A stretch of 64,000 nucleotides of DNA from assembly GCA_904419835.1 (NCBI GenBank), contig CAJFTA010000013.1, forward strand, positions 1-64,000, written 5' to 3'. This DNA comes from an uncultured Pseudoflavonifractor sp. (GTDB lineage Bacteria > Bacillota > Clostridia > Oscillospirales > Oscillospiraceae). Made by a program: the position numbers and the translations under genes. The notes under the pieces are model-generated. The model did no database searches, was not told where the DNA came from, and worked only from the letters and a program-made list of their open reading frames with translations. Positions 9,425-17,450 of the stretch are shown piece after piece. Position 1 is the first letter of the stretch. Every line of letters starts with the position of its first letter.

Positions 9425-9793
9425 ATGGAAATGTTGTGGGAATACGGCCGGGCCTTTCTGTGCGGCGGCCTGTTCTGCCTCATCGGCCAGCTGCTCGTCG
9501 ACAAGACCAAGCTGACCCCCGCCCGCATCCTGGTGACCTATGTGGTCTCCGGCGTGGTGCTGGGCGGCCTGGGGCTGTACAAATACGTGGTGGAGTTCGG
9601 CGGCGCGGGGGCCACCGTCCCCCTCACCGGCTTCGGCTACCTGCTGGCCAGGGGCGTGGCCAAGGCGGTGGAGGAGCAGGGGGTGCTGGGCGTCCTCACC
9701 GGCGGCATCACCGCCGCGGCGGGGGGCATTACCGCCGCCATCTTCTTCAGCTGGCTCGCCGCCCTCATCTTCCGGCCCAAGCCCAAGGAGTAA
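9425..9793 (+). CDS. spoVAE: Stage V sporulation protein AE (AEb type)
   Basis: A small integral membrane partner of the SpoVA channel for dipicolinic acid. The 122 residues form about four hydrophobic segments (near 7-25, 35-55, 65-80, 90-118) with the conserved GQLLVDKTKLTPARILV and GFGYLLARGVAKAVEEQG stretches. The ribosome binding site AAGGAGG (9411-9417) is too close to the first ATG (9419), so the start is set at 9425. It is co-transcribed with spoVAD and ends at a strong bidirectional terminator. Confidence 0.93.
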   Translation: MEMLWEYGRAFLCGGLFCLIGQLLVDKTKLTPARILVTYVVSGVVLGGLGLYKYVVEFGGAGATVPLTGFGYLLARGVAKAVEEQGVLGVLTGGITAAAGGITAAIFFSWLAALIFRPKPKE

Positions 9794-9795
9794 AA

Positions 9796-9831
9796 GAGGC
9801 TCCCGGACCGCCTGGGCAGTCCGGGAGCCTC
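9796..9831. terminator. Bidirectional terminator
   Basis: A perfect 13-base stem (GAGGCTCCCGGAC and its complement) with a 10-base loop between the convergent spoVAE and methyltransferase genes, flanked by A-rich sequence on the left and CTGTT on the right. Confidence 0.8.
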
Positions 9832-9843
9832 CTGTTCTCTGTT

Positions 9844-10596
9844 TTAGGCCGGTCCCTCCGGCTTCCGTCCGGAGAGAATCAGCATCATGGGGCGGCGCAG
9901 CTCGTCCGCCATGCCGGGCACATCCATGAGCCTGGGGTCGGGCCGGGGCTCCACCAGATCCGTGAGGGCAAAGCCCGCCTTCAGCAGGGCCCCCACGTCG
10001 CTGGTCAGGGTGCGGTGGTACTTGGTCACGTCGCAGCCCAGGAAATGGGCCGTCCGGACGCCCTCGTCAAAGTAGCGGTCCACAGGCCAGTGGAGGATGC
10101 TTCCGTCCCTGTCCCGGTACCACTCCTGGTCCCCCCGGGCGGTAAAGACAGGGTGCTCGCAGGAGAGCACAAAGACCCCGCCCGGCGTCAGCAGGCGGTA
10201 CACCATCCGGCACACCTGGTCCAGATCCTCCACATAGTGGAGCGCCAGGGAGCTGAGCACCACGTCAAAGGAGGCCTCCGGCAGGTCCAGGTCCTCCAGG
10301 TCCTCCATGGCCGCCCTGCGGTAGGTGACGGCGGGATGGGGATTGCGCACTTTGGCCTGGGAGAGCATCTTCTCCGACAGGTCAATGCCCAGCACCTCTG
10401 CCGCGCCCTGTTCGGCGGCGTACCGGCAGTGCCAGCCGAAGCCGCACCCCAGGTCCAGCACCCGCCTGCCCCGGAAATCAGGGAGCAGCGCCTTCAGCGC
10501 GTGCCACTCCCCGGCGGCGCTCAGTCCCTCCGCCGAGCGGGGAAAGCGGCTGTACTGCGCAAAGAAATGGCTGTCGTCGTATTGATTCTCTTTCAT
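9844..10596 (-). CDS. Class I SAM-dependent methyltransferase
   Basis: A 250-residue cytosolic methyltransferase of unknown substrate. The Rossmann SAM-binding motifs are clear: VLDLGCGFGWHCRYA (about 46-60, motif I), VLGIDLSEKML (about 68-78, motif II), FDVVLSSLALHYV (about 110-122) and LLTPGGVFVLSCEHP (about 135-150). It resembles ubiquinone/menaquinone-type and small-molecule methyltransferases, but that does not fix a substrate. It follows the 5'-nucleotidase gene by 27 bases on the same strand, and its ribosome binding site (GGAGACCGGAG) lies in that gap. The two are probably co-transcribed. Confidence 0.88.
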   Translation of the reverse strand: MKENQYDDSHFFAQYSRFPRSAEGLSAAGEWHALKALLPDFRGRRVLDLGCGFGWHCRYAAEQGAAEVLGIDLSEKMLSQAKVRNPHPAVTYRRAAMEDLEDLDLPEASFDVVLSSLALHYVEDLDQVCRMVYRLLTPGGVFVLSCEHPVFTARGDQEWYRDRDGSILHWPVDRYFDEGVRTAHFLGCDVTKYHRTLTSDVGALLKAGFALTDLVEPRPDPRLMDVPGMADELRRPMMLILSGRKPEGPA

Positions 10597-10623
10597 CTGA
10601 ACTTTCTCCGGTCTCCTGTTTTC

Positions 10624-12594
10624 TCAGCCCCGGTAGCTCCGGTAGCCCCTCCGGCCGCCGGAGCGGCGGGCGCGGCGGCGGCGTCTGGTCGCCACCCGGC
10701 AGACAATGAATACCACCAGCGCCGCCAGCGCCAGCACCACGCCCAGCACGGTCAGGGTGATCCAGTTGGGCTGGCGGAGCAGGGCGATGGGATTGACGCT
10801 GTCGTCCCGCACCTTGCGGCCCTCCGGCCCCGCATACCGCTGGGGCACCTGGGGCACGCCGTCCTCGGGCGGGAAGGAGGCCAGATAGGTGGCCACCGCG
10901 TACCACTCCTTCAGCTCCGAGCCGTCCTCCAGATGGATGATATGGTCCTCATAGTTGGTGATGGGGTTCCCCCTCTCGTCTTTGGGGGTAATCTTCAGGA
11001 TGCCGTAGGACAGGTCGGTCACCATGCCCAGCATCTGGCTGGAGTAGAGGTTGGTCACCACCCGGTAGAGCTTGTTGTCGTCGATGGCCTCCGTGCCCCC
11101 GTCGGAGCTGAGGATGGCCGGCTCGGTCACCCGGTTGAAGAGCATCCGGTGCATGTTAAAGGTATAGCGCACCCCGGAGCTGTAGAGCTGCACACCCGAA
11201 AAGAGCGGCCCCACCGACGGGTCCAGCTCCAGCACGGTCTTCAGCTCCTTGCCGGTGAGCCATGCGTCAATGAGCGGATAGCCCGGCGAACCGTCCGCCC
11301 CCGATCCGATGGAGCTGACGTTGAAGGCGTCGGAGACTGTAATATCCCCCCGGGAAAAGCTGGAACGGATCACGCCCGAGTTGACAAAGGCCGCCGTAAT
11401 GGGGGCGGCGCTGGTGCCCGCCTCCGCCTGCCGGACTGCGTAGGCATAGGCGTCGGCAATCAGGTTGCCCAGGCTGTCCTCCTCCTGCTCCTGGGCGAAC
11501 TGGGAGATGGGCGTGAAATCAAAGGGGCTGTGCGCCAGCACCTGGTCAAAGGTCATGCCGAACTGGGACAGGTACTCCGTCTCCACCAGCTCCTTGTAGC
11601 CGGCCACCTGGGCGGCAATCCGGGGGTCCTCCGCCACGTTTTCATCGATGGGAATCAGCTCGTAGTCCAGGACGGCGTTGTTGCCCTCGGCGTCCTTTTT
11701 GATGGTCACCTTGCCCAGGTTGGTGCAGTACTCGCCCGTGCAGCCGATCACGGTGTTGTTCACGATTTTTGGCTCCAGCATGGTGGAGTGGGTGTGGCCG
11801 GAGACGATGAAGTCAATGCCGTCCACATTTTTGGCCAGCAGCTCGTCCTCCGACTTTTTGGGGTCCGGGTTGGTACCGCTGTGGGACAGGCAGATGAGAA
11901 AGTCGTACGCCTCGTTGGCCTTGATCTCATCCACCACCCGCTGGGCTGCCTGGATCACCGGCTCAAACTCCATGCCGGACATGGGCGCGCAGGCATCCGC
12001 GTCCTCTCCCATCACGCCGAACACCGCAAAGCGCACCCCGTCCCGCTCGATTATCACATAGTCGGTGACGCCGCAGCCGGCCATGGCCTCCACCACCTCC
12101 GCGCCCGCCTCCGGGTCCTTGGGCGTCACATAGTTGGCCTGGACCAGGGCGGGCAGGAGGTCGCCGCTCTCGGCGGCGGCCCGAAGCATTTTTGCCAGTC
12201 CGTCCGCCCGGTACTCGTACTCGTGGTTGCCGAAGGTGGCCGCGTCATACCCCAGGGCGCCCAGGCTGCGCAGCTCGCTGGCCTGGGTGGTGTAGATGGT
12301 CTGGAACAGCGTGCCCATGGAGAAATCCCCGCCGTCCACGGTGATGCAGGCGTAGCCCGACGCCTCCGCCTCGTCCCGCTCCTGCTCCAGGGCGGTCATC
12401 AGCCGGGCAAAGCCTCCGTACTCCCCGCCCCCCTCCTTCTCGGCGGGCAGAAGGTGGGAGTGCATATCATGGGTAAAGAGGATGGTTGCCACCTTTCCCT
12501 CTTCCTCCTGGGCTGACGCGGGCGCCGTCAGGCACCCTGCCGCCAGCACCAGTGTAATCAGCAGAACAAGGATTTGTCTCGCGCGCTTTTTCAT
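10624..12594 (-). CDS. Surface-anchored 5'-nucleotidase / cyclic phosphodiesterase
   Basis: An extracellular two-metal hydrolase of the 5'-nucleotidase/2',3'-cyclic phosphodiesterase family, used to recover nucleosides and phosphate. Residues 1-30 are a signal peptide (LVLLITLVLAAGCLTAPASA). The metallophosphatase domain (about 40-320) has FTHDMHSHLLP, FGNHEYEYR and VSGHTHSTM. The C-terminal substrate domain spans about 350-590 with FNVSSIGSG. A membrane segment at about 608-632 is followed by a strongly basic Arg/Gly tail, a membrane anchor rather than a sortase motif. The LTAPAS region contains a Cys but lacks a clean lipobox, so signal peptidase I is more likely. GGGAGG precedes the ATG at 12594. 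Confidence 0.9.
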   Translation of the reverse strand: MKKRARQILVLLITLVLAAGCLTAPASAQEEEGKVATILFTHDMHSHLLPAEKEGGGEYGGFARLMTALEQERDEAEASGYACITVDGGDFSMGTLFQTIYTTQASELRSLGALGYDAATFGNHEYEYRADGLAKMLRAAAESGDLLPALVQANYVTPKDPEAGAEVVEAMAGCGVTDYVIIERDGVRFAVFGVMGEDADACAPMSGMEFEPVIQAAQRVVDEIKANEAYDFLICLSHSGTNPDPKKSEDELLAKNVDGIDFIVSGHTHSTMLEPKIVNNTVIGCTGEYCTNLGKVTIKKDAEGNNAVLDYELIPIDENVAEDPRIAAQVAGYKELVETEYLSQFGMTFDQVLAHSPFDFTPISQFAQEQEEDSLGNLIADAYAYAVRQAEAGTSAAPITAAFVNSGVIRSSFSRGDITVSDAFNVSSIGSGADGSPGYPLIDAWLTGKELKTVLELDPSVGPLFSGVQLYSSGVRYTFNMHRMLFNRVTEPAILSSDGGTEAIDDNKLYRVVTNLYSSQMLGMVTDLSYGILKITPKDERGNPITNYEDHIIHLEDGSELKEWYAVATYLASFPPEDGVPQVPQRYAGPEGRKVRDDSVNPIALLRQPNWITLTVLGVVLALAALVVFIVCRVATRRRRRARRSGGRRGYRSYRG

Positions 12595-12771
12595 GGTCTT
12601 CCCTCCCAGTGTCATGCCCCCATTATGCCATAATTCGCATGAAATTGGAAGTCAAATTTGCACGAATCAACCAAACCTTTCTGTCCATCCTGTTACTTTT
12701 CTCAATTCACCCCCCTCTTTTTTCCATATTTTTTAATATGGTTTTAAAAATTATATTATGTGATTTTTCTA
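12595..12771. other. AT-rich divergent intergenic region
   Basis: The stretch between the 5'-nucleotidase start and the promoter of the hemolysin III-type gene is markedly AT-rich (runs of T and TTTTAATATGG / AATTATATTATG) in a GC-rich neighbourhood. I see no gene in it. It presumably holds the nucleotidase promoter on the minus strand, which I could not assign with confidence. Confidence 0.5.
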
Positions 12772-12800
12772 TTGATATTACGCAATAACCGTGTTATACT
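12772..12800 (+). promoter_or_regulatory. Promoter of the hemolysin III-type gene
   Basis: TTGATA (12772-12777), 17-base spacer, TATACT (12795-12800). The leader to the ATG at 12936 is about 130 bases. Confidence 0.7.
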
Positions 12801-12935
12801 ATACCAGAGAAAGGCGGTCAGGCTGCCTGTACCGGTCCGCGCTCCGCCTTTCACTGTACACGGTTCCCCTGTCCGCAGCATGCGGCGGAGCGCACCTCGT
12901 TTTTGGAAAGGCGCAGCAGCGCATGGAGGTTTCTT

Positions 12936-13682
12936 ATGGATGAACTTATGACCTATCCCGAATTTTCCGCGCCCCGGGTCTCCCCTGCCAGGGCCAGCCG
13001 CCGCCCCCAGGAAAAGGGCCGCAATCCCTATGACGGCCTGCGCCCCTGGTCCGCCATTACCCACGGCATCGGCGCCGCGCTGGCGGTGCTGGGGACCGTG
13101 TTGCTGCTGGTCCGCTCCGTCACCCTTGGGCTGGACGGCTGGCACATCGTCTCCTTCGCCATCTACGGCGCGTCCATGATTGGCCTCTATACCGCCAGCA
13201 CCCTGTACCACTGCCTGCGCACCGGCGTGCGGGGCCGCATCGCCCTGCGCAAGCTCGACCACGCGTCCATCTATCTTCTGATTGCCGGCAGCTATACGCC
13301 CGTCTGTCTCACCGTGCTCCGCACCGTGGGCGCCTGGGGCTGGGCCCTGTTCTCCATCATCTGGGTCCTGGCCCTGGCCGGAATTGTCCTCACCATGGGC
13401 TGGATTAACATGCCCCGCCAGCTCACCGCCGCCATCTATATCTCCATGGGCTGGATGGCCGTTGTGGCGGTCTACCCGCTCTACCAGACCGTGGGCTGGG
13501 CCGGGCTGTCCTGGCTGCTGGCCGGCGGCGTGCTCTACACCATCGGCGGCGTGTCCTACGCGCTGAAGTGGCCCGGCCGCGACAACCCCCGCTTCGGTTG
13601 CCACGAGATCTTCCATGTCTTTATTGTGCTGGGCAGCGTCTGCCACTTCCTGCTGATGTACCGGGTCATCTGCTTCCTCTGA
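12936..13682 (+). CDS. trhA: Hemolysin III / TrhA family membrane protein
   Basis: A seven-helix membrane protein of the PAQR/hemolysin III superfamily, linked in bacteria to membrane energy and fatty-acid homeostasis. The 248 residues begin with a cytoplasmic tail (1-38). SAITHGIGAALAVLG opens helix 1, ASTLYHC (about 88-94) and RKLDHASIYLLIAGSYTP (about 106-123) carry metal-ligand His residues, and GCHEIFHVFIVLGSVCHF near the C-terminus supplies the remaining ones. The ATG at 12936 is preceded by TGGAGG at ideal spacing; the frame extends 11 codons upstream but without a better site. The true cellular role is not known. Confidence 0.9.
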   Translation: MDELMTYPEFSAPRVSPARASRRPQEKGRNPYDGLRPWSAITHGIGAALAVLGTVLLLVRSVTLGLDGWHIVSFAIYGASMIGLYTASTLYHCLRTGVRGRIALRKLDHASIYLLIAGSYTPVCLTVLRTVGAWGWALFSIIWVLALAGIVLTMGWINMPRQLTAAIYISMGWMAVVAVYPLYQTVGWAGLSWLLAGGVLYTIGGVSYALKWPGRDNPRFGCHEIFHVFIVLGSVCHFLLMYRVICFL

Positions 13683-13725
13683 GCCCTGCATCCGCGCCGA
13701 AATGCGCCGCGTACTGAACGAAACC

Positions 13726-13778
13726 GCACCCCATTTGTTAGACGGTATGGTATACCGAATAACAAGTGGGGTGCTTTT
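13726..13778 (+). terminator. Rho-independent terminator
   Basis: A 15-base stem (GCACCCCATTTGTTA with its near-complement at 13760-13774, one G-T pair) plus an inner GGTAT/ATACC hairpin, followed by TTTTCT. Ends the hemolysin III-type transcript. Confidence 0.85.
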
Positions 13779-13814
13779 CTGTGCCAGGCGTTTTTTTGAT
13801 TCATCCCGCCGCCG

Positions 13815-13844
13815 ATGGCATTCCCCGCGCCGCTGTGCTATAAT
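13815..13844 (+). promoter_or_regulatory. Promoter of the TIGR04076/deformylase operon
   Basis: A perfect TATAAT at 13839-13844, with ATGGCA (4 of 6 to TTGACA) 18 bases upstream. The first start codon is at 13928. Confidence 0.5.
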
Positions 13845-13927
13845 GCCTGTAGCAAGCCGGACAAGGCGGAGCGCGCGGGGGCTGGATTGAGGCGCAGCCC
13901 ATACATCGGACAAAAAGGAGCATCCAT

Positions 13928-14272
13928 ATGAAACGAGTCAGAATCACGGTGCTGAAAACCACCCTGGATCAGGAGCTGGCCGCGGAGTACGGCGTGGAGG
14001 GGCTGACCGCCTGCCCCATGCTGAAAGCCGGCCAGGTGTTCCACGCCGACTACGCAAAGCCCGACGGGCTGTGCGACGAGGCCTGGAAGGCCATCTATCA
14101 GTATGTGTTTGCCCTGGCCCACGGGGCGGAGAAGGAGCTGTTTTATTACGGCGACTGGATCCGCAGGCCCGGCGTGGCCATCTGCAGCTGCACTGACGGC
14201 CTGCGGCCGGTGATTTTCAAGCTGGAGGCCACGGATGAGGTCTCCCAAATCGACTACACCCCGGTCCGGTGA
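13928..14272 (+). CDS. TIGR04076 family protein (first copy)
   Basis: A 114-residue protein of the uncharacterised TIGR04076 type. Features are an N-terminal strand (KRVRITVLKTT), CPMLKAGQVF at about 31, then a central helix (CDEAWKAIYQYVFALAHGAE), DWIRRPGVAICSCTDGLRPV at about 79-98 and VIFKLEA at the end. Cys residues at about 31, 51, 88 and 90 could bind metal, but this is a guess. It opens a four-gene operon and has a relative as its last member. AAGGAGC precedes the ATG. No enzymatic function is known to me. Confidence 0.75.
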   Translation: MKRVRITVLKTTLDQELAAEYGVEGLTACPMLKAGQVFHADYAKPDGLCDEAWKAIYQYVFALAHGAEKELFYYGDWIRRPGVAICSCTDGLRPVIFKLEATDEVSQIDYTPVR

Positions 14273-14317
14273 CCACCGTCCCGGCCTTTGAAGCGTCTTC
14301 ACAGAAAGGAGCCCCTC

Positions 14318-14557
14318 ATGCAGTACACCCGGGAAGAGCTGGCCGAGGCCAGGCGCCAGATAGGTTCTACGCTCCACAAACTGCGGGAGGCGGTCAGGAC
14401 GCTGGAGGGCAGGGAGAATCCCGCCCGGTACAAGTCCCAGATCACGCTGGCAAAGCGGCGCATCCAGGCGTTTACCATCGCCGACGACCTGATTGCCCGG
14501 GAGCTGGGCGCCGGCGCTGCGCAGGCCATGCAAGCGCATAAGGAGAAGCGAGTATGA
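14318..14557 (+). CDS. Small helical protein, unknown function
   Basis: Not recognised. It encodes 79 residues, charged and predicted mostly helical, with heptad-like LHKLREAVRTLEGR (about 19-32) and AKRRIQAFTIADDLIARELG (about 46-65). There is no signal peptide or membrane segment. AAAGGAGC precedes the ATG at 14318. Its stop overlaps the deformylase-like start in an ATGA junction, so it is translationally coupled to that gene and may act with it. The frame is also open ten codons upstream, but with no better start. Confidence 0.6.
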   Translation: MQYTREELAEARRQIGSTLHKLREAVRTLEGRENPARYKSQITLAKRRIQAFTIADDLIARELGAGAAQAMQAHKEKRV

Positions 14558-14964
14558 TTCGAGATATCTGTAAGGACGAGGCCTTTCTGGCCCGGAAGGC
14601 GGAGCCTGCCGGACCGGAGGACCTGCCCGTTGCCGCCGACCTGCTGGAGACGCTGGAGCACCACAGGGACGGCTGCGTGGGCATGGCGGCCAACATGATC
14701 GGCGTGAACAGGCGCATCATCGCCTTTGACAACGAGGGGACCTATACGGTCATGTTCAACCCGGAGATTGTCAAAAAATCCGGGCCCTACGACGCGGAGG
14801 AGGGGTGTCTCTCCCTCTCCGGCACCCGCCCTGCCAGGCGGTGGAGGTCTGTCAAGGTGCGCTGGCAGAACGAGCAGTTCCAGGTGCGGCTGAAGACCTT
14901 CACCGGCTGGACGGCCCAGATCATCCAGCATGAGATTGACCACTGCGAGGGCATTATCATATGA
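14554..14964 (+). CDS. Divergent, short peptide deformylase-like protein
   Basis: Related to peptide deformylase, the iron/zinc enzyme that removes the formyl group from nascent proteins. Metal ligands are all present: Cys in EEGCLSLSG (motif 2, about 88-96) and HEIDH in IIQHEIDHCEG (motif 3, about 123-133). Motif 1 is altered: VGMAANMIGVN replaces the canonical GLAAPQVG, so the invariant Gln that helps catalysis is a Met here. At 136 residues it is also shorter than standard enzymes (150-185). It is overlapped at both ends by its neighbours (ATGA junctions). This may be a paralogue with another substrate rather than the housekeeping enzyme, which should be encoded elsewhere. Confidence 0.8.
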   Translation: MIRDICKDEAFLARKAEPAGPEDLPVAADLLETLEHHRDGCVGMAANMIGVNRRIIAFDNEGTYTVMFNPEIVKKSGPYDAEEGCLSLSGTRPARRWRSVKVRWQNEQFQVRLKTFTGWTAQIIQHEIDHCEGIII

Positions 14965-15275
14965 AAAAATGTAAAATTACCGTCATGCGCATCACCCGGT
15001 ACCAGGACCTGATGGCCCGGTATGAAAATCCCCTCCTCCACGCCTGCGGCATGGAGGAGGGCCAGGTCTTTATTGCCAACGGCTGGGAGAAGCCGGAGGG
15101 CTTCTGCCAGAGCGCCTGGGATACCCTCTCGCCCTTTGTGCTGGCCCTGAGCCACGGCGGAGAAAACTTCTACGACGGCTGGATGAAAAACCCCAGGTCC
15201 GCCATGCTCTCCTGCAACGACGGCTTCCGCCCGGTGAGCTTTCTGGTGGAGACCCTGGACGAGGACGCGGACTGA
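14961..15275 (+). CDS. TIGR04076 family protein (second copy)
   Basis: A 104-residue relative of the protein at 13928-14272. It shares the N-terminal strand (KKCKITVMRIT), the C-x-M-EEGQVF block (ACGMEEGQVFIANG, about 28-41), the central helix (CQSAWDTLSPFVLALSHGGE) and the C-terminal DGWMKNPRSAMLSCNDGFRP (about 72-91). It is translationally coupled to the deformylase-like gene by a four-base overlap and closes the operon. Two copies of one family on either side of a variant deformylase suggest a shared task, which I cannot name. Confidence 0.75.
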   Translation: MKKCKITVMRITRYQDLMARYENPLLHACGMEEGQVFIANGWEKPEGFCQSAWDTLSPFVLALSHGGENFYDGWMKNPRSAMLSCNDGFRPVSFLVETLDEDAD

Positions 15276-15356
15276 GGCGGAGCGCCTGGCCGCCGTCTTT
15301 GCGCATGCACGCCGGACAACCGGCGCAGAACAGGATGTGTTGCACAGTTGAAGCTG

Positions 15357-16655
15357 ATGTCCTCTTTGCGTACCATCGATTATCGTCTCTATGCCTCCTT
15401 GCTGTTCATGGGGCTCTGTCCCGCGGTTTATACCGCCGTCCGCATTCATTTTTTGGGGCAGATGCCGGACCCCTGGTCCTATTCCATCGCGGGGCAGCTT
15501 GGCTGGGTCAACCTGATCTATGAGGTTGTCCAGGAGGCGGTGCTGCCTCCCCTGTTTTTCTTCATGGGGCAGGCGGTAAAGGACCGGGATGCATTTTCCA
15601 ACCGGGTGAGAAGCGGGCTGCTTGTGACTGCCTGCACCTATACGGCGATATCGCTGGCGCTCTGCGTCACGGTGCGGCCGCTGCTGGGCTGGATGGCGGC
15701 AGAGCCCGGCATAACGGAGGCTTCCGTATCTTACATCCGCCTGGAGAGCATTGCCAGCATTTTCGGAATGCTGGGTTCTTTTACACTGGTTGCGCTGGTG
15801 ACGCTGGGCCGCGAGAAGTACCTGTATCTTCTGACGGTGTTCCGGCTGATTCTGAGCCTCGCGCTGGATACCCTGTTGATTTCAGCCCTTCCGTTCTCCC
15901 TTCATCTGGGGGTCAATGGAATCGGGTATTCCAATCTCATTGTCAACGGCCTGCTGTTCGCGCTGTCGCTCCGGATGCTGGCCCGGGAGGGCGTCCGGGT
16001 GTGCTCCGGGACAAGGCTTTCCTTTGGCTGGATGCGGGAGTTCTTCAAAGTCGGGGGCATCTCCGGCCTGGAATCCTTTGTGCGGAATGCTGTCTATATG
16101 CTGATGATTGTCCGCATGGTGAATGTGGTCCGGGAGCAGGGCGTCTACTGGGTGGCGAACAACTTCATCTGGGGATGGCTGCTGCTGCCGGTGACCCAGC
16201 TTGCGGAGCTGATCAAGCGGGAGATCGCAGCCGATCCGGCGTCTCTCCGCACCCGCTCGCGGGGATATTTCGCCCTTACAGGCGTGATATGCGCCGTCTG
16301 GATCTGCTCCATTCCCTTTTGGAAGCCGTTTATGGCCCGCGTGCTGGGCTACCCGGACACAGACGCTCTGTTCCGGCTCGTCCTGCTTCTGCTGGGCTTT
16401 TACATGGTTTATGCCTTTCAGAATGTGTTTGACGCCACCTTCTACGCGCTGGGAAAAACCAATTACATGCTGTTTGAGTCCATTGCCAGCAATACGCTGT
16501 ATTACGGCGGCGCGTTTGTCCTCTACTGTATCGGGCTGTGGACTCCTTCCCTGACAGGAATCGCGCTGCTGTTTGGCTTCGGGCTTTTGTTTGACGGGGC
16601 CGTGTCCCTGTTTGCCTACCTGCATCTGCTGAAAAAGGAGGCTCTCCGGCGGTGA
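15357..16655 (+). CDS. MATE family efflux transporter
   Basis: An integral membrane antiporter-like protein of about 432 residues and 12 hydrophobic segments. Helix pairs such as QLGWVNLIYEVVQEAVLPPLF (about 42-62), FRLILSLALDTLLISALPF and LGVNGIGYSNLIVNGLLFAL are typical of MATE half-repeats. Family members export cationic drugs or metabolites using Na+ or H+; the substrate here is unknown. The start is uncertain: an ATG at 15357 or a TTG at 15348, neither with a strong ribosome binding site. It lies 81 bases after the TIGR04076 gene and could belong to the same transcript. Confidence 0.8.
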   Translation: MSSLRTIDYRLYASLLFMGLCPAVYTAVRIHFLGQMPDPWSYSIAGQLGWVNLIYEVVQEAVLPPLFFFMGQAVKDRDAFSNRVRSGLLVTACTYTAISLALCVTVRPLLGWMAAEPGITEASVSYIRLESIASIFGMLGSFTLVALVTLGREKYLYLLTVFRLILSLALDTLLISALPFSLHLGVNGIGYSNLIVNGLLFALSLRMLAREGVRVCSGTRLSFGWMREFFKVGGISGLESFVRNAVYMLMIVRMVNVVREQGVYWVANNFIWGWLLLPVTQLAELIKREIAADPASLRTRSRGYFALTGVICAVWICSIPFWKPFMARVLGYPDTDALFRLVLLLLGFYMVYAFQNVFDATFYALGKTNYMLFESIASNTLYYGGAFVLYCIGLWTPSLTGIALLFGFGLLFDGAVSLFAYLHLLKKEALRR

Positions 16656-16686
16656 CGGCGCGGCGCAGGTCAGAGGGCGGCCCGCT

Positions 16687-17361
16687 TCACCGGCTGTCAG
16701 CGGCTCGGCGCTGTCCGCGCTTCCGCCTGCGGAAGTCCTCCTCAATGGCGTCCTTCCAGTGCCCGTCCAGGGGGGCGCTGCACCGGACGGCGGCCACCGC
16801 CTCGCCCACCACCTCGTAATTGAGCCGGGTGCCCGCGCCGTCGCAGTGGTAGTTCACCGCCCGGTCGGGGGCGATGCCCAGGCGGCCCGCCGTCTCCACC
16901 GCGTCGATGTTGGCCCCCAGAAAGAGGAATTCCCAGCCGTACTGCTCCTTCTGCCGCCGGATCATCTCCCTGACCTGCCGGGCGGAGCAGCGGCGGCTGG
17001 CGTTCTCCATGCCGTCGGTGGTGATGACGAAGAGGGTGTGCTCCGGCACGTCCTCGCTCCGGGCGTACTTGTGGATGTCCCCGATGCGGCGGATGGCCCC
17101 GCCGACGGCGTCCAGCAGGGCGGTGCGGCCCCGGACATAGTAGTCCTCATCGGTCATGGGCCTGACCCGGTCCAGCCTCACCCGGTCGTGGAGCACCTCG
17201 GTCCGATCGTCGAAGAGGACGGTGGAGACAAGGGCCTCGCCGGGCTCCTTCTTCTGCTTGTCCAGCATGGCGTTGAAGCCGCCGATGGTATCCCCCTCCA
17301 GCCCCTGCATGGAGCCGCTGCGGTCGAGAATGAATACCAGCTCGGTCAGATTCTTTTTCAT
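16687..17361 (-). CDS. von Willebrand factor A domain protein
   Basis: A cytosolic single-domain vWA protein of about 224 residues, a metal-dependent protein-interaction module. The MIDAS motif is intact: DRSGSM (about 12-17, DxSxS), the Thr of GRTALLDAVG (about 78) and TTDGMENASRR (about 113). The C-terminal tail is basic (RRRKRGQRR). It resembles TerY-type and related stand-alone vWA proteins often found in stress or conflict gene sets. The second of two adjacent ATGs (17361) is chosen because GGGGG is eight bases before it. That Shine-Dalgarno lies within a long hairpin (17366-17417). Confidence 0.85.
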   Translation of the reverse strand: MKKNLTELVFILDRSGSMQGLEGDTIGGFNAMLDKQKKEPGEALVSTVLFDDRTEVLHDRVRLDRVRPMTDEDYYVRGRTALLDAVGGAIRRIGDIHKYARSEDVPEHTLFVITTDGMENASRRCSARQVREMIRRQKEQYGWEFLFLGANIDAVETAGRLGIAPDRAVNYHCDGAGTRLNYEVVGEAVAAVRCSAPLDGHWKDAIEEDFRRRKRGQRRAADSR

Positions 17362-17365
17362 CATA

Positions 17366-17417
17366 AAATCCCCCTATCCTGTGCTGTCTGTCTTACAGGC
17401 ACAGTATAGGGGGATTT
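17366..17417 (-). promoter_or_regulatory. Long hairpin covering the vWA gene ribosome binding site
   Basis: A 19-base stem with one mismatch (17399-17417 with 17366-17384) and a 14-base loop. On the minus strand its 3' arm is the GATAGGGGGATTT that holds the Shine-Dalgarno of the vWA gene, and the ATG follows directly. It could end the upstream acetyltransferase transcript (tail ATTTTATG), hide the ribosome binding site, or both. Confidence 0.7.
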
Positions 17418-17450
17418 CATTTTTGTTTGGTCGCCTGGCGGGCGACAAAC

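Noticed and set aside
9436..12516. A 1026-codon open frame on the plus strand, and similar long frames at 5000-6769, 21187-24036, 35296-38004, 45389-48169, 47967-50933 and 55655-58648
   Set aside because: Each lies opposite a well-recognised gene (nucleotidase, guaB, the GTPase fusion, valS, pcrA, aldehyde dehydrogenase, the yvcK-rapZ-murB block) and reads His/Gly/Val/Leu/Gln-rich sequence. They are GC-skew shadows.
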